NCBI GenBank assembly: GCA_947506075.1
Contig: CANNNN010000179.1
Location: forward strand, 1-5,656
DNA length: 5,656 nucleotides
Reading direction: 5' to 3'
Origin: Methylococcaceae bacterium
GTDB lineage: Bacteria > Pseudomonadota > Gammaproteobacteria > Methylococcales > Methylomonadaceae
Below are positions 1 to 5,656 of this stretch, piece after piece (within the stretch, counting starts at the first letter, position 1; the number at the start of each line of letters is the position of its first letter). The translations under genes were made by a program, and so were the position numbers. The notes below the pieces were generated by a model. It had not been told where the DNA came from. It did not search any database and worked only from the letters and a program-made list of their open reading frames with translations.

Positions 1-159
1 GAATAATCGAGTTACATAAGGATTAATTAACACGCATTAAGAGTGGCAAAAAATTTTCGAAATTTTTTCACTATTTTTTTTCGCGTTCTAAATTTCTTGC
101 TCCTGAAAAACTGGGAAACTTCAGTTAATTCATTCATAAGCGTTTTAATTCGGTCACAG

Positions 160-185
160 CGTTCCCAAACTGGAGCTTGGGAACG
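160..185. repeat. Palindromic spacer repeat beyond cheW
   Basis: The arms CGTTCCCAA (160-168) and TTGGGAACG (177-185) are perfect 9-base inverted repeats around an 8-base centre. The motif begins 10 bases beyond the cheW stop codon. No T-run follows it in the direction of cheW transcription, so it is not a classical intrinsic terminator, although the stem could protect the 3' end of the message. A related, more degenerate palindrome lies upstream of the receptor gene (3326-3351). From memory, palindromes of the form GTTCCCAAGCTCCAGC... are frequent in spacers of gammaproteobacterial genomes; copy number here could not be checked. Confidence 0.75.
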
Positions 186-195
186 AGCAAAATAC

Positions 196-747
196 TCATA
201 ACGGTGTCAACTCTGCATGTGCTGAAGAACCCACTTCAGCCAGCGTCGCCATGTCATCCATCGACAGCACATGTTGAATATTCAGGATGATCACAAACTT
301 GCCATTGATCTTGCCCATGCCGGCAATAAAATCAGCCCGGATGTTGGTGCCGAAGGTGGGCGTCGGTTCAATCTCGTTAGCCGGGATTTCCAGTACGGCA
401 TTGACCGCATCCACCATCACGCCGACATTCTGCGTTTCCTCGCCTATCACCACTTCGATGATGATGATGCAGTTGCGCCGACCTACCGTTGTGGACGGCT
501 TGCCGAAGCGCGCGCTTAAATCAATCACCGGCACCACGGCGCCCCGCAGATTAATGACGCCGCGTATGAAATTCGGCATGCGTGGCACTTCGGTTAGTTG
601 GCCGTACTGAATAATCTCCTTGATCGGCAGTATGCTGACCGCATAGGTCTCACCGGCCAACATAAAGGTTAAATATTGCTGCTCCTCAAGTTCCTGAATG
701 CCAGCCAAGCTGGCGGATTTCTGTACAGCGGGTGCCAATGCGTTCAT
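196..747 (-). CDS. cheW: Chemotaxis adaptor protein CheW
   Basis: This is a 183-residue single-domain CheW, slightly longer than the roughly 165-residue family norm because of an N-terminal extension of about 23 residues and a short C-terminal tail. CheW is a cytoplasmic scaffold that links chemoreceptor tips to the P5 domain of CheA. The CheW fold runs from about residue 25 (YLTFMLAGETYAVSI) to about 163. The signature IRGVINLRGAVVPVIDL lies at 61-77, and the NLRG segment (66-69) carries the conserved arginine expected for receptor and kinase contact. The ATG start is supported by a strong AGGAGG Shine-Dalgarno sequence 4 bases upstream. The gene follows the receptor gene with an 8-base gap, so the two are almost certainly co-transcribed and probably translationally coupled. 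No response regulator domain is attached, so it is CheW and not CheV. Family assignment is secure. Confidence 0.97.
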   Translation of the reverse strand: MNALAPAVQKSASLAGIQELEEQQYLTFMLAGETYAVSILPIKEIIQYGQLTEVPRMPNFIRGVINLRGAVVPVIDLSARFGKPSTTVGRRNCIIIIEVVIGEETQNVGVMVDAVNAVLEIPANEIEPTPTFGTNIRADFIAGMGKINGKFVIILNIQHVLSMDDMATLAEVGSSAHAELTPL

Positions 748-751
748 GTGA

Positions 752-757
752 CCTCCT
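752..757 (-). promoter_or_regulatory. cheW ribosome binding site overlapping the receptor stop codon
   Basis: On the minus strand the receptor's TAG stop (758-756) runs straight into AGGAGG, the cheW Shine-Dalgarno sequence (757-752), and the cheW ATG begins 4 bases further on. The spacing is short but the match is full-length. Ribosomes ending the receptor are placed at the cheW start, which favours coupled, stoichiometric production of receptor and adaptor. Confidence 0.85.
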
Positions 758-3281
758 AGAACTTCACAAATTCAGATTCGTTAGGCGCATGTTTTGCGGC
801 CACCGTTTTTCTAGATACTGGTTTTACCGATTTGGACTTGGCGACTGCCGTGGATCTGCTGTCACCGACACTGAAGAACGACATCAGTTCCTGTAGTTGC
901 GCGGCCTGTTCGCTCATCTCTTCGGAGGTTGCGGCCAGCTGTTCCGAAGAACTGGCATTATGCTGGGTAATCTTGTTGATCTGCTCCATCGCGGTATTGA
1001 TTTGGGAGGCACCGGCTGACTGCTCTTCAGAGGCCGCCGAGATTTCCTGCACCAGATCGGAGGTTTTCTTGATCGAAGGCACGATGGTATCCAAGAGTTT
1101 ACCGGCGCTTTCCGCCATCTCGACGCTGCTGGAGGCGAGTTCCCCGATTTCCTGTGCGGCGACCTGGCTGCGTTCGGCGAGTTTACGCACTTCGGCGGCG
1201 ACCACCGCGAAACCCTTGCCGTGTTCGCCAGCTCTCGCAGCTTCAATCGCGGCATTCAGGGCCAGCAAATTGGTTTGGTAGGCAATGTCGTCGATGATGC
1301 CGATCTTGCCGGCGATGCTCTTCATCGCGCTGACCGTATGTTTCACTGCATCCCCGCCTTTCACTGCATCGCTACTGGCTTGCATCGCCATGCCGTCGGT
1401 GACCTTGGCGTTTTCAGTGTTCTGGTTGATCGACGCCGACATCTGTTCGATGGACGCGCTGGTTTCCTCGACGCTGGCGGCCTGCTCACTGGTCGCCTGG
1501 CTCATGCTTTGTGCGGTCGCAGAGACCTGTTCGCTGGCCGAGGCGATATTGGACGCCGCGCCATTGACTTCGCTGATAACTTGCGAGATTTTTCCTATGG
1601 TATTGTTGATGGTGTCTTTAAAAGCGTTAAGCTCACCCTTGTAGTCGCCATTCATGGTTTGGCTAAGGTCGCCCATCTCCATCGCCGCCAGAACCTCCAT
1701 CGCTTCGTTTACCGGGAGGACGATGCCGTCCAGAGTGTTGTTTACGCCTTCGACAATTTTACGAAAATCGCCCTGGTGTTTAGTCGCATCGGCGCGGGTG
1801 GTTAAACGGCCCTCGACGGCGGCAAGCGATAATAGATTGGCGTCGACCACCAGCGCGTTAACCGCATCGATACAAGTGTTGAGGTTATTGATTAGAATGT
1901 TGAAATCACCGTTATAAGTATCGGTGATCCGCTCGGGTATGTTGCCCTTGGCGATGTTATCCACGTAGTCGGCCGCAACATTCAGCGGACCTATCACCGC
2001 GTCCAGTATCTGGTTAACCGAATTGCCAAAGGCTTTGGTTGCACCGGTAAATTCGGTGGTATTGATACGTTCCTTTAATTGTCCTGCGATAGCGGCGCTG
2101 GAAACCCGGCTGATTTCGGCGGTCGCTTTGGCCTCGGAGGTGCAGTCGACCCATTCCACCGCAAAACCGTTAATTTTGCCCAGTTTATCCAGCACCGGAA
2201 AAACAGTTAAGTTAAACGACATATCCAGCACCTGAATGGTGGCTTTGTGCGGCATTTTGTTGGGGTCGGCAAAAATGCGTTTTTGCATTTCCGGGTCACG
2301 GTGAAAGCTATCGATACAAACGCCCATCAGCTTGTCGGGGTCAAAACCGGGGAACACTTTTTGCAGGTCTGTTCGATATTGGTTTAACAGCCTGTGCAGC
2401 GCAGGGTTGAAGGAAGTGATCCGCCGCTCGAAATCGCAGGTCATCACCGGGGTGACCATGTGCTGCAGCACCGATTGCGATCTGTCGGAGATGATTTCCT
2501 GTTTTAATTGCTCGGTGACGTCTATCCATTCCACCGCATAGCCGTTGATTTTGCCCTGTTTATCCAGTACCGGAAAAACGGTTAAGTTAAACGACAGTTC
2601 CAATACTTTTATGGTGGCTTTGTGCGGCATTTTTCCGGCATCGGCAAAAATGCCTTTTTGCATCTCCGGATTACGGTGAAAGCCATCGATGCAGACGCCC
2701 ATCAACCGGTCGGGATCAAAGCCGGGAAAGACTTTTTGCAGCTCTGATTTATATTGATTTAGCAGCTTGATCAGCGAAGGATTGGCCGAGGTGATCCTGC
2801 GCTCGAAATCGCAGGTCATGACCGGCGTGACCATCTGTTGCAGTACCGATAAGGCTCTATCAGTTTCCGCATCCTGTTTTAATTGCTCGGTGACGTAGCT
2901 AAATTCGAATATGCCGCCTTTAAACACTTCATGCAGGTCGACAAACGGCGTCAGTGTTAGCTGAAAATTCTCCTCTCCGACCGGGATTATTGCAGACCAG
3001 CTTTTATGCTGTTTACGCAGTTCTGAAAAGATCGGGCCAGGTATTACGGTAAAACTGTCCAGACTCGCACCGACAAGATGCTGAATATCAAAATTCGGCA
3101 TGACTTTTTCAAAAACGGCCTGGTGTTGTCTGAGCAGTTTAGTTGCCGATAAACTGGCTTTGGAAATAACCAGATTAGCATCAAAAAACAGAACGCCATT
3201 ACCGGACTTTTCTATCAACAGCCCGAATTGGGCCAGTTCGTCTTTCTGGTTGCGATTGGAAAATAAATTGAATACGCTCAT
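756..3281 (-). CDS. Soluble methyl-accepting chemotaxis protein with three PAS and about three HAMP domains
   Basis: This 841-residue chemoreceptor has no hydrophobic segment long enough to span a membrane, so it should be cytoplasmic. PAS1 (about 20-132) is divergent. PAS2 (about 146-254) and PAS3 (about 271-379) are near-copies with motifs such as FPGFDPD, MGVCID, FHR(N/D)PEMQ and KMPHKATI. Three HAMP-like units follow (about 425-475, 476-520, 521-572), then the signalling hairpin (about 573-803). Its tip, IIDDIAYQTNLLALNAAIEA (662-681), matches the conserved family tip. Each hairpin arm looks one heptad shorter than my recollection of E. coli Tsr, which points to the 34H class. The C terminus ends in SEFVKF and lacks the NWETF-type tether for CheR/CheB. 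The ATG has GAGGAG 8 bases upstream. The family call is secure; the ligand is unknown, though PAS domains often sense oxygen, redox state or small molecules through a cofactor. Confidence 0.95.
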   Translation of the reverse strand: MSVFNLFSNRNQKDELAQFGLLIEKSGNGVLFFDANLVISKASLSATKLLRQHQAVFEKVMPNFDIQHLVGASLDSFTVIPGPIFSELRKQHKSWSAIIPVGEENFQLTLTPFVDLHEVFKGGIFEFSYVTEQLKQDAETDRALSVLQQMVTPVMTCDFERRITSANPSLIKLLNQYKSELQKVFPGFDPDRLMGVCIDGFHRNPEMQKGIFADAGKMPHKATIKVLELSFNLTVFPVLDKQGKINGYAVEWIDVTEQLKQEIISDRSQSVLQHMVTPVMTCDFERRITSFNPALHRLLNQYRTDLQKVFPGFDPDKLMGVCIDSFHRDPEMQKRIFADPNKMPHKATIQVLDMSFNLTVFPVLDKLGKINGFAVEWVDCTSEAKATAEISRVSSAAIAGQLKERINTTEFTGATKAFGNSVNQILDAVIGPLNVAADYVDNIAKGNIPERITDTYNGDFNILINNLNTCIDAVNALVVDANLLSLAAVEGRLTTRADATKHQGDFRKIVEGVNNTLDGIVLPVNEAMEVLAAMEMGDLSQTMNGDYKGELNAFKDTINNTIGKISQVISEVNGAASNIASASEQVSATAQSMSQATSEQAASVEETSASIEQMSASINQNTENAKVTDGMAMQASSDAVKGGDAVKHTVSAMKSIAGKIGIIDDIAYQTNLLALNAAIEAARAGEHGKGFAVVAAEVRKLAERSQVAAQEIGELASSSVEMAESAGKLLDTIVPSIKKTSDLVQEISAASEEQSAGASQINTAMEQINKITQHNASSSEQLAATSEEMSEQAAQLQELMSFFSVGDSRSTAVAKSKSVKPVSRKTVAAKHAPNESEFVKF
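2145..2846 (-). repeat. Tandem direct repeat encoding PAS2 and PAS3 of the receptor
   Basis: Two in-frame copies of about 327 bases (2520-2846 for PAS2 and 2145-2471 for PAS3) are offset by 375 bases, or 125 codons. By eye the two encoded segments differ at about 20 of 109 residues, so they are about 80% identical, and stretches such as GTTAAGTTAAACGACA are preserved at the DNA level. PAS1 is much more distant. This is an internal duplication within the receptor, more recent than the PAS1 split. Confidence 0.9.
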
Positions 3282-3289
3282 TACAGTGT

Positions 3290-3295
3290 CTCCTC
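3290..3295 (-). promoter_or_regulatory. Ribosome binding site of the receptor gene
   Basis: GAGGAG on the minus strand lies 8 bases before the ATG at 3281. It fixes the receptor start, because no competing start with comparable spacing is seen nearby. Confidence 0.75.
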
Positions 3296-3305
3296 GACAG
3301 GTATG

Positions 3306-3333
3306 ATTAAATCAGGTTTGTGCTGGTTTCCAA
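3306..3333 (-). promoter_or_regulatory. Candidate sigma-70 promoter of the receptor-cheW unit
   Basis: On the minus strand TTGGAA (3333-3328, 4 of 6 matches to the -35 consensus) is followed by a 16-base spacer and TTTAAT (3311-3306, 5 of 6 matches to the -10 consensus). The bases TGA directly before it give an extended -10. Transcription would begin near 3299, leaving a short leader that contains the ribosome binding site. The -35 half sits inside the palindrome 3326-3351. No sigma-28 (flagellar) type promoter was seen. This is a by-eye match only. Confidence 0.35.
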
Positions 3334-3351
3334 GCCTTAGCTTGGGAGTTC
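3326..3351. repeat. Degenerate palindromic spacer repeat upstream of the receptor
   Basis: The stem CCAAGC / GCTTGG (3330-3335 and 3340-3345) closes a 4-base CTTA loop. The surrounding bases GTTTCC... and ...GGGAGTTC resemble the GTTCCC / GGGAAC arms of the palindrome at 160-185. The two copies therefore bracket the receptor-cheW unit. Confidence 0.6.
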
Positions 3352-3425
3352 GGTCTTGGACTTAGCAGTGACGGGGTTTGTAAGCCCATCACCCGGTTTT
3401 GTTATAGCTAAAGCTTGTAAAGGTT

Positions 3426-3658
3426 TCGGTCGGTATCGCAAACCCATACGCATCAAATTAAGCTAAAAATGTTAATTTGGTTCTTATGTGCCGTGTCACT
3501 GCCATTAAATTAAGGATGGACAGTCCCTTCTCCAGCGGGAGAAGGTTAGGATGAGGGGATTAAAAATAAGTTTTTTCTTCATTTAATCACCCCTCACCCA
3601 ACCCTCTCCCTCTGGAGAGGGCTTAGCTTGATGCGTATGTGTTGCAAACCCCGACCGA
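3426..3658. repeat. Nested inverted-repeat (MITE- or REP-like) element between cheA and the receptor
   Basis: The outer arms are imperfect inverted repeats. TCGGTCGG (3426-3433), CATACGCATCAA (3445-3456) and AGCTAA (3461-3466) on the left have inverted counterparts at CCGACCGA (3651-3658), TTGATGCGTATG (3628-3639) and around 3623-3627 on the right. A second large inverted repeat (3525-3621) lies inside. The outer right arm directly abuts the inner element, while about 58 bases separate the outer and inner left arms. No open reading frame of note lies within, so if mobile it would depend on a transposase supplied elsewhere. It ends 7 bases from the cheA stop. Together with 3282-3425 it fills the 384-base spacer, in which I see no gene. 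Confidence 0.7.
3525..3621. repeat. Inner paired-hairpin repeat (REP doublet-like)
   Basis: Two perfect 8-base-pair hairpins face each other. CCTTCTCC / GGAGAAGG (3526-3533 and 3538-3545) has loop AGCG, and CCCTCTCC / GGAGAGGG (3602-3609 and 3614-3621) has loop CTCT. The flanks GGTTAGGATGAGGGG and CCCCTCACCCAACC are also complementary, and ATTAA / TTAAT sit innermost, so the whole 97 bases can fold into one long cruciform. G-rich hairpins of this CCCTCTCC...TGAGGG kind are, from memory, abundant in proteobacterial spacers. No T-run follows either hairpin on the minus strand, so it is not a clean terminator for cheA, but it could reduce read-through into the receptor gene. Confidence 0.8.
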
Positions 3659-3665
3659 CATGCTG

Positions 3666-5426
3666 TTAATTAGCGATGCTCCGCATTTTTCCTACCTCTC
3701 TTTCCTGTTCCACCTGGCTCATCAAGCCTGGCACATCAACGATCAGCGCGACCTCGCCGCTGCCCAATATCGTGAAGCCGCCTATGCTCTTTTCGCCTTT
3801 AAACAGCTGGCCCAAGGGTTTGATCACAGTCTGGAATTCGCCCATCAACTTGTCCACGACCAAACCGGCCTTGTGCTCGCCATAACGCACCACCACTACA
3901 TTCTCGCGTTGCACCCTATCACCCTCAAATGCAAAGTGATCCCGCAGTCGTCGATAGGGCAGTACTTCGCCGCGCAAATTCAGATATTGGCCATCGCCTT
4001 CGTCGTCGGCCCAGGCCCTTAATTCGATACACTCAACCACCATATCCAAGGGGATAACGTAGGCACAATTTCCGACGCCAACCATGAATCCATCGATAAT
4101 AGCCAGGGTTAGCGGTAGCCGGATACGGACGGTGCTGCCTTGTCCTTCGACGCTGTCCAGATCGACGGTGCCGCGTAAAGCCTGGATGTTGCGGCGCACC
4201 ACGTCCATGCCGACACCGCGACCGGACAGGTTGCTGACCGTGTCGGCGGTAGAAAATCCGGCTTCGAAGATCAGGTTGTAGATTTCCTTGTCGCTCAGGT
4301 TTGCGCTCTCACTGACCAGGCCGCGTTCGATGGCTTTACTGAGAATTTTTTCCTTGTTCAGTCCACCGCCGTCGTCTATCACTTCAATAACGATGCTGCC
4401 CGCGTCATGATAGGCATTCAGCTTCAATGTACCTTTGGCTGGTTTGCCTCGAGCAATACGCAGTTCGGCAGTTTCTATGCCGTGATCCATCGAGTTGCGT
4501 ACCAAATGGGTCAGCGGGTCACCGATTTTTTCCACGACGATTTTATCCAGTTCGGTATCACCGCCACTGATAACCAGGTCGACGTCCTTGCCCAGCTCTT
4601 TGCTGACATCACGCACCACGCGCTGGAAGCGATTGAACGTGCCGCCGATCTGCACCATGCGCAAGGCCAGTGCGGAATCACGGACTTCTTCGACCAGCCG
4701 CGACAATGTGGCTGTAGATTCGACCAGGTCGGCCATGTTAGCGCGCTGGGCAATCAGACTAGTGCCGGCCCCGGCAATAATCAGCTCCCCGACCAGATTG
4801 ATCAATTCGTCGAGTTTTTCGGCATCGACGCGGATCAGGCTGGATTCGGTTTTTTTGTGGTCTTTAATCTGTTGCTGTTTTTCCAGTGCAGTTGCCACGA
4901 GCGGCGCGCTGACCAGCCGATGCTCGATCAGAACTTCGCCAATGGGCTGCTGTAGTTCGTCACTCTGTTCGGCTTGAAAGTTGAGGATCTTCTCCAGTTC
5001 TTTCGGCGTTAAGGTGCCGCACTTGACCAGGATTTCACCCAGGCGCATGTCCTGTTCCGACAAGTCCGCAATCAGCTGCTGGTATTCCGAGACTTTACTG
5101 TATGGCGGCAACAGATGAATGGTGCAGTCGCTAAGGACAAAATTGAAAATGCTCTCAATGGCGAGTTTGTCGGCATTGCTGCTAAAGCTGATTTCAAAAC
5201 CCAGGTAGCAGGATTCCGGGTCCATGTCTTCGGCTGCCGGAATGGCATCGATCACGGTCACCAGTTGGACAATATTTCCCAGGTTGGACAGGCAGCGCAC
5301 GAACGAAAAGGGGTCCATGCCGTTTCTGAACACCTCAGGTCCAAAGCGCAAGGAGATGTGCCAATGATCGGTTCCGACCACATCATTTTGTTCCCTTTCC
5401 AGCGTGAACTGATGAACAGCCGGCAC
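3666..5426 (-). CDS. cheA: Chemotaxis histidine kinase CheA, N-terminally truncated (no HPt/P1 domain)
   Basis: CheA phosphorylates CheY and CheB in response to receptors. Numbered from the GTG at 5426 (586 residues), the order is: a P2-like middle domain (about 5-108, with WHISLRFGPEVFRNGMDP); a linker with two LGE/IGE repeats (about 115-187); the P3 dimerisation helices (about 195-260); the P4 ATPase (about 265-440); and the P5 CheW-like domain (about 442-572, NLRG at 483-486). P4 has an intact N box (HLVRNSMDHGIE, 307-318), G1 (DDGGG, 351-355), F box (FEAGFSTA, 387-394) and G2 (GRGVGMD, 402-408). The P1 domain with its phosphorylated histidine is absent, so the protein is well short of a full CheA. 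The GTG is the only conventional start in frame and has no convincing ribosome binding site; it is probably just an internal valine codon. The frame stays open to 5558. It is either a truncated remnant or, less likely, a P1-less split kinase. Confidence 0.9.
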   Translation of the reverse strand: MPAVHQFTLEREQNDVVGTDHWHISLRFGPEVFRNGMDPFSFVRCLSNLGNIVQLVTVIDAIPAAEDMDPESCYLGFEISFSSNADKLAIESIFNFVLSDCTIHLLPPYSKVSEYQQLIADLSEQDMRLGEILVKCGTLTPKELEKILNFQAEQSDELQQPIGEVLIEHRLVSAPLVATALEKQQQIKDHKKTESSLIRVDAEKLDELINLVGELIIAGAGTSLIAQRANMADLVESTATLSRLVEEVRDSALALRMVQIGGTFNRFQRVVRDVSKELGKDVDLVISGGDTELDKIVVEKIGDPLTHLVRNSMDHGIETAELRIARGKPAKGTLKLNAYHDAGSIVIEVIDDGGGLNKEKILSKAIERGLVSESANLSDKEIYNLIFEAGFSTADTVSNLSGRGVGMDVVRRNIQALRGTVDLDSVEGQGSTVRIRLPLTLAIIDGFMVGVGNCAYVIPLDMVVECIELRAWADDEGDGQYLNLRGEVLPYRRLRDHFAFEGDRVQRENVVVVRYGEHKAGLVVDKLMGEFQTVIKPLGQLFKGEKSIGGFTILGSGEVALIVDVPGLMSQVEQEREVGKMRSIAN

Positions 5427-5558
5427 TTCTGCTGAATGCTCGACCTGCTCTGTGACTGATGGGTTGAGGTAAGCGTCCAGTTGCGCAATTAAACTTTTAC
5501 CCTGGTTTTCTATGTCAGGCTCGGGTTCGCTGCCTTCGGCTACCTGATCACGGCTTTC
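5427..5558 (-). pseudogene. cheA: Residual 3' end of the cheA P1 (HPt) domain and linker, without a start codon
   Basis: Forty-four in-frame codons continue upstream of the cheA GTG to a TGA at 5561-5559, with no ATG, GTG or TTG among them. The translation begins ESRDQVAEGSEPEP and continues through GKSLIAQLDAYLNP. This resembles the last part of a CheA P1 domain (acidic loop, final G..LIAQL.AYL helix) followed by a linker. The other two minus-strand frames across 5561-5656 contain stops and no HPt-like sequence, so this is a loss of the 5' part and not a simple frameshift. The homology assignment is from memory of CheA proteins. Confidence 0.65.
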
Positions 5559-5626
5559 TCATAAAAAACGCGTTAAACATGTAGTACAATCCGAGCCCCT
5601 AAAAATTTGACCTAACACCTCGGTAT

Positions 5627-5656
5627 ATGAATAGCGAATTACCAAGTAGTAAAGAA
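5627..5656 (+). CDS. Start of an unidentified plus-strand gene (partial, runs off the window)
   Basis: An ATG at 5627 opens a frame MNSELPSSKE that is still open at the window edge. Ten residues are too few to name a family. No clear Shine-Dalgarno sequence precedes it. A TACAAT hexamer at 5585-5590, 36 bases before the ATG, could be a -10 box, but no good -35 is seen at the right distance. Its supposed upstream region begins just where cheA homology ends, so the two genes would be divergent across the junction. It may be a chance ATG. Confidence 0.35.
   Translation, partial: MNSELPSSKE

Noticed and set aside
48..68. AT-only near-palindrome centred on TTCGAA
   Set aside because: The stem is made almost entirely of A-T pairs in an AT-rich spacer, so it is expected by chance and too weak to call a terminator.
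160..185. Intrinsic terminator for the receptor-cheW unit
   Set aside because: The stem is good but no T-run follows on the minus strand, so only a palindromic repeat is reported.
271..610. Plus-strand open frames across cheW
   Set aside because: They lie antisense to an unmistakable CheW, and their products are low-complexity His/Asp or Thr/Arg-rich strings with no recognisable domain.
832..1917. Long plus-strand open frames opposite the receptor signalling domain
   Set aside because: They are shadows of a compositionally regular Ala/Ser/Glu-rich coiled coil; the minus-strand frame carries the conserved receptor hairpin.
3368..3392. Hairpin GTGA...TCAC with inner GGG/CCC as a regulatory RNA element
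   Set aside because: The stem has mismatches and no supporting context; more simply explained as part of the degenerate repeat sequence in this spacer.
3639..4022. Plus-strand frame of 127 codons crossing the cheA 3' end
   Set aside because: It overlaps the strongly conserved P5 domain of CheA on the opposite strand and has no recognisable motif or ribosome binding site.
4407..4977. Plus-strand frames of 160-182 codons opposite the CheA P3/P4 region
   Set aside because: They are antisense to conserved kinase motifs, and their products match nothing I recognise.
5561..5590. Minus-strand promoter TTGTAC - 17 bases - TTTTAT driving the truncated cheA
   Set aside because: Only 3 of 6 and 4 of 6 consensus matches, in AT-rich sequence; not strong enough to report as a site.

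Overview
The window carries three chemosensory genes, all on the minus strand and read in the order cheA, chemoreceptor (MCP), cheW, plus the first ten codons of a possible plus-strand gene at the right edge. Nothing seen here is a phage, plasmid, CRISPR or RNA gene. The proteins and the repeats suggest a gammaproteobacterium. The CheA middle region and the spacer palindromes recall methanotroph-type Methylococcales such as Methylomonas or Methylobacter, but this assignment rests on memory and is only moderately secure.

Layout. Positions 1-195 are an AT-rich spacer with one palindrome (160-185) just beyond the cheW stop. cheW (196-747) and the soluble three-PAS chemoreceptor (756-3281) form a tight two-gene unit in which the receptor stop codon overlaps the cheW ribosome binding site. 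The 384-base spacer 3282-3665 holds no gene. It contains a plausible promoter for the receptor unit, a second palindrome of the same family as the one beyond cheW, and a nested inverted-repeat element (about 3426-3658) that ends seven bases from the cheA stop. cheA follows (3666-5426, with an open frame back to 5558). At about 5560 cheA homology stops abruptly inside the phosphotransfer (HPt/P1) domain. The remaining bases look like the upstream region of a divergent gene that starts at 5627.

How it works together. The receptor would be a cytoplasmic sensor, since it has no membrane segment. It would control CheA autophosphorylation through CheW, which joins the receptor tip to the CheA P5 domain. 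The CheA present here keeps its dimerisation, ATP-binding and CheW-like domains but has lost nearly all of the P1 domain that carries the phosphorylated histidine. As drawn it cannot autophosphorylate in the usual way. It is either a decaying remnant left by a rearrangement, an assembly junction, or a split kinase that phosphorylates a P1 domain elsewhere. No cheY, cheB, cheR or cheD is present.

The genes themselves belong to well-known families. The points most worth checking are the cheA breakpoint, the nested repeat element, and the recent duplication of a PAS domain inside the receptor.
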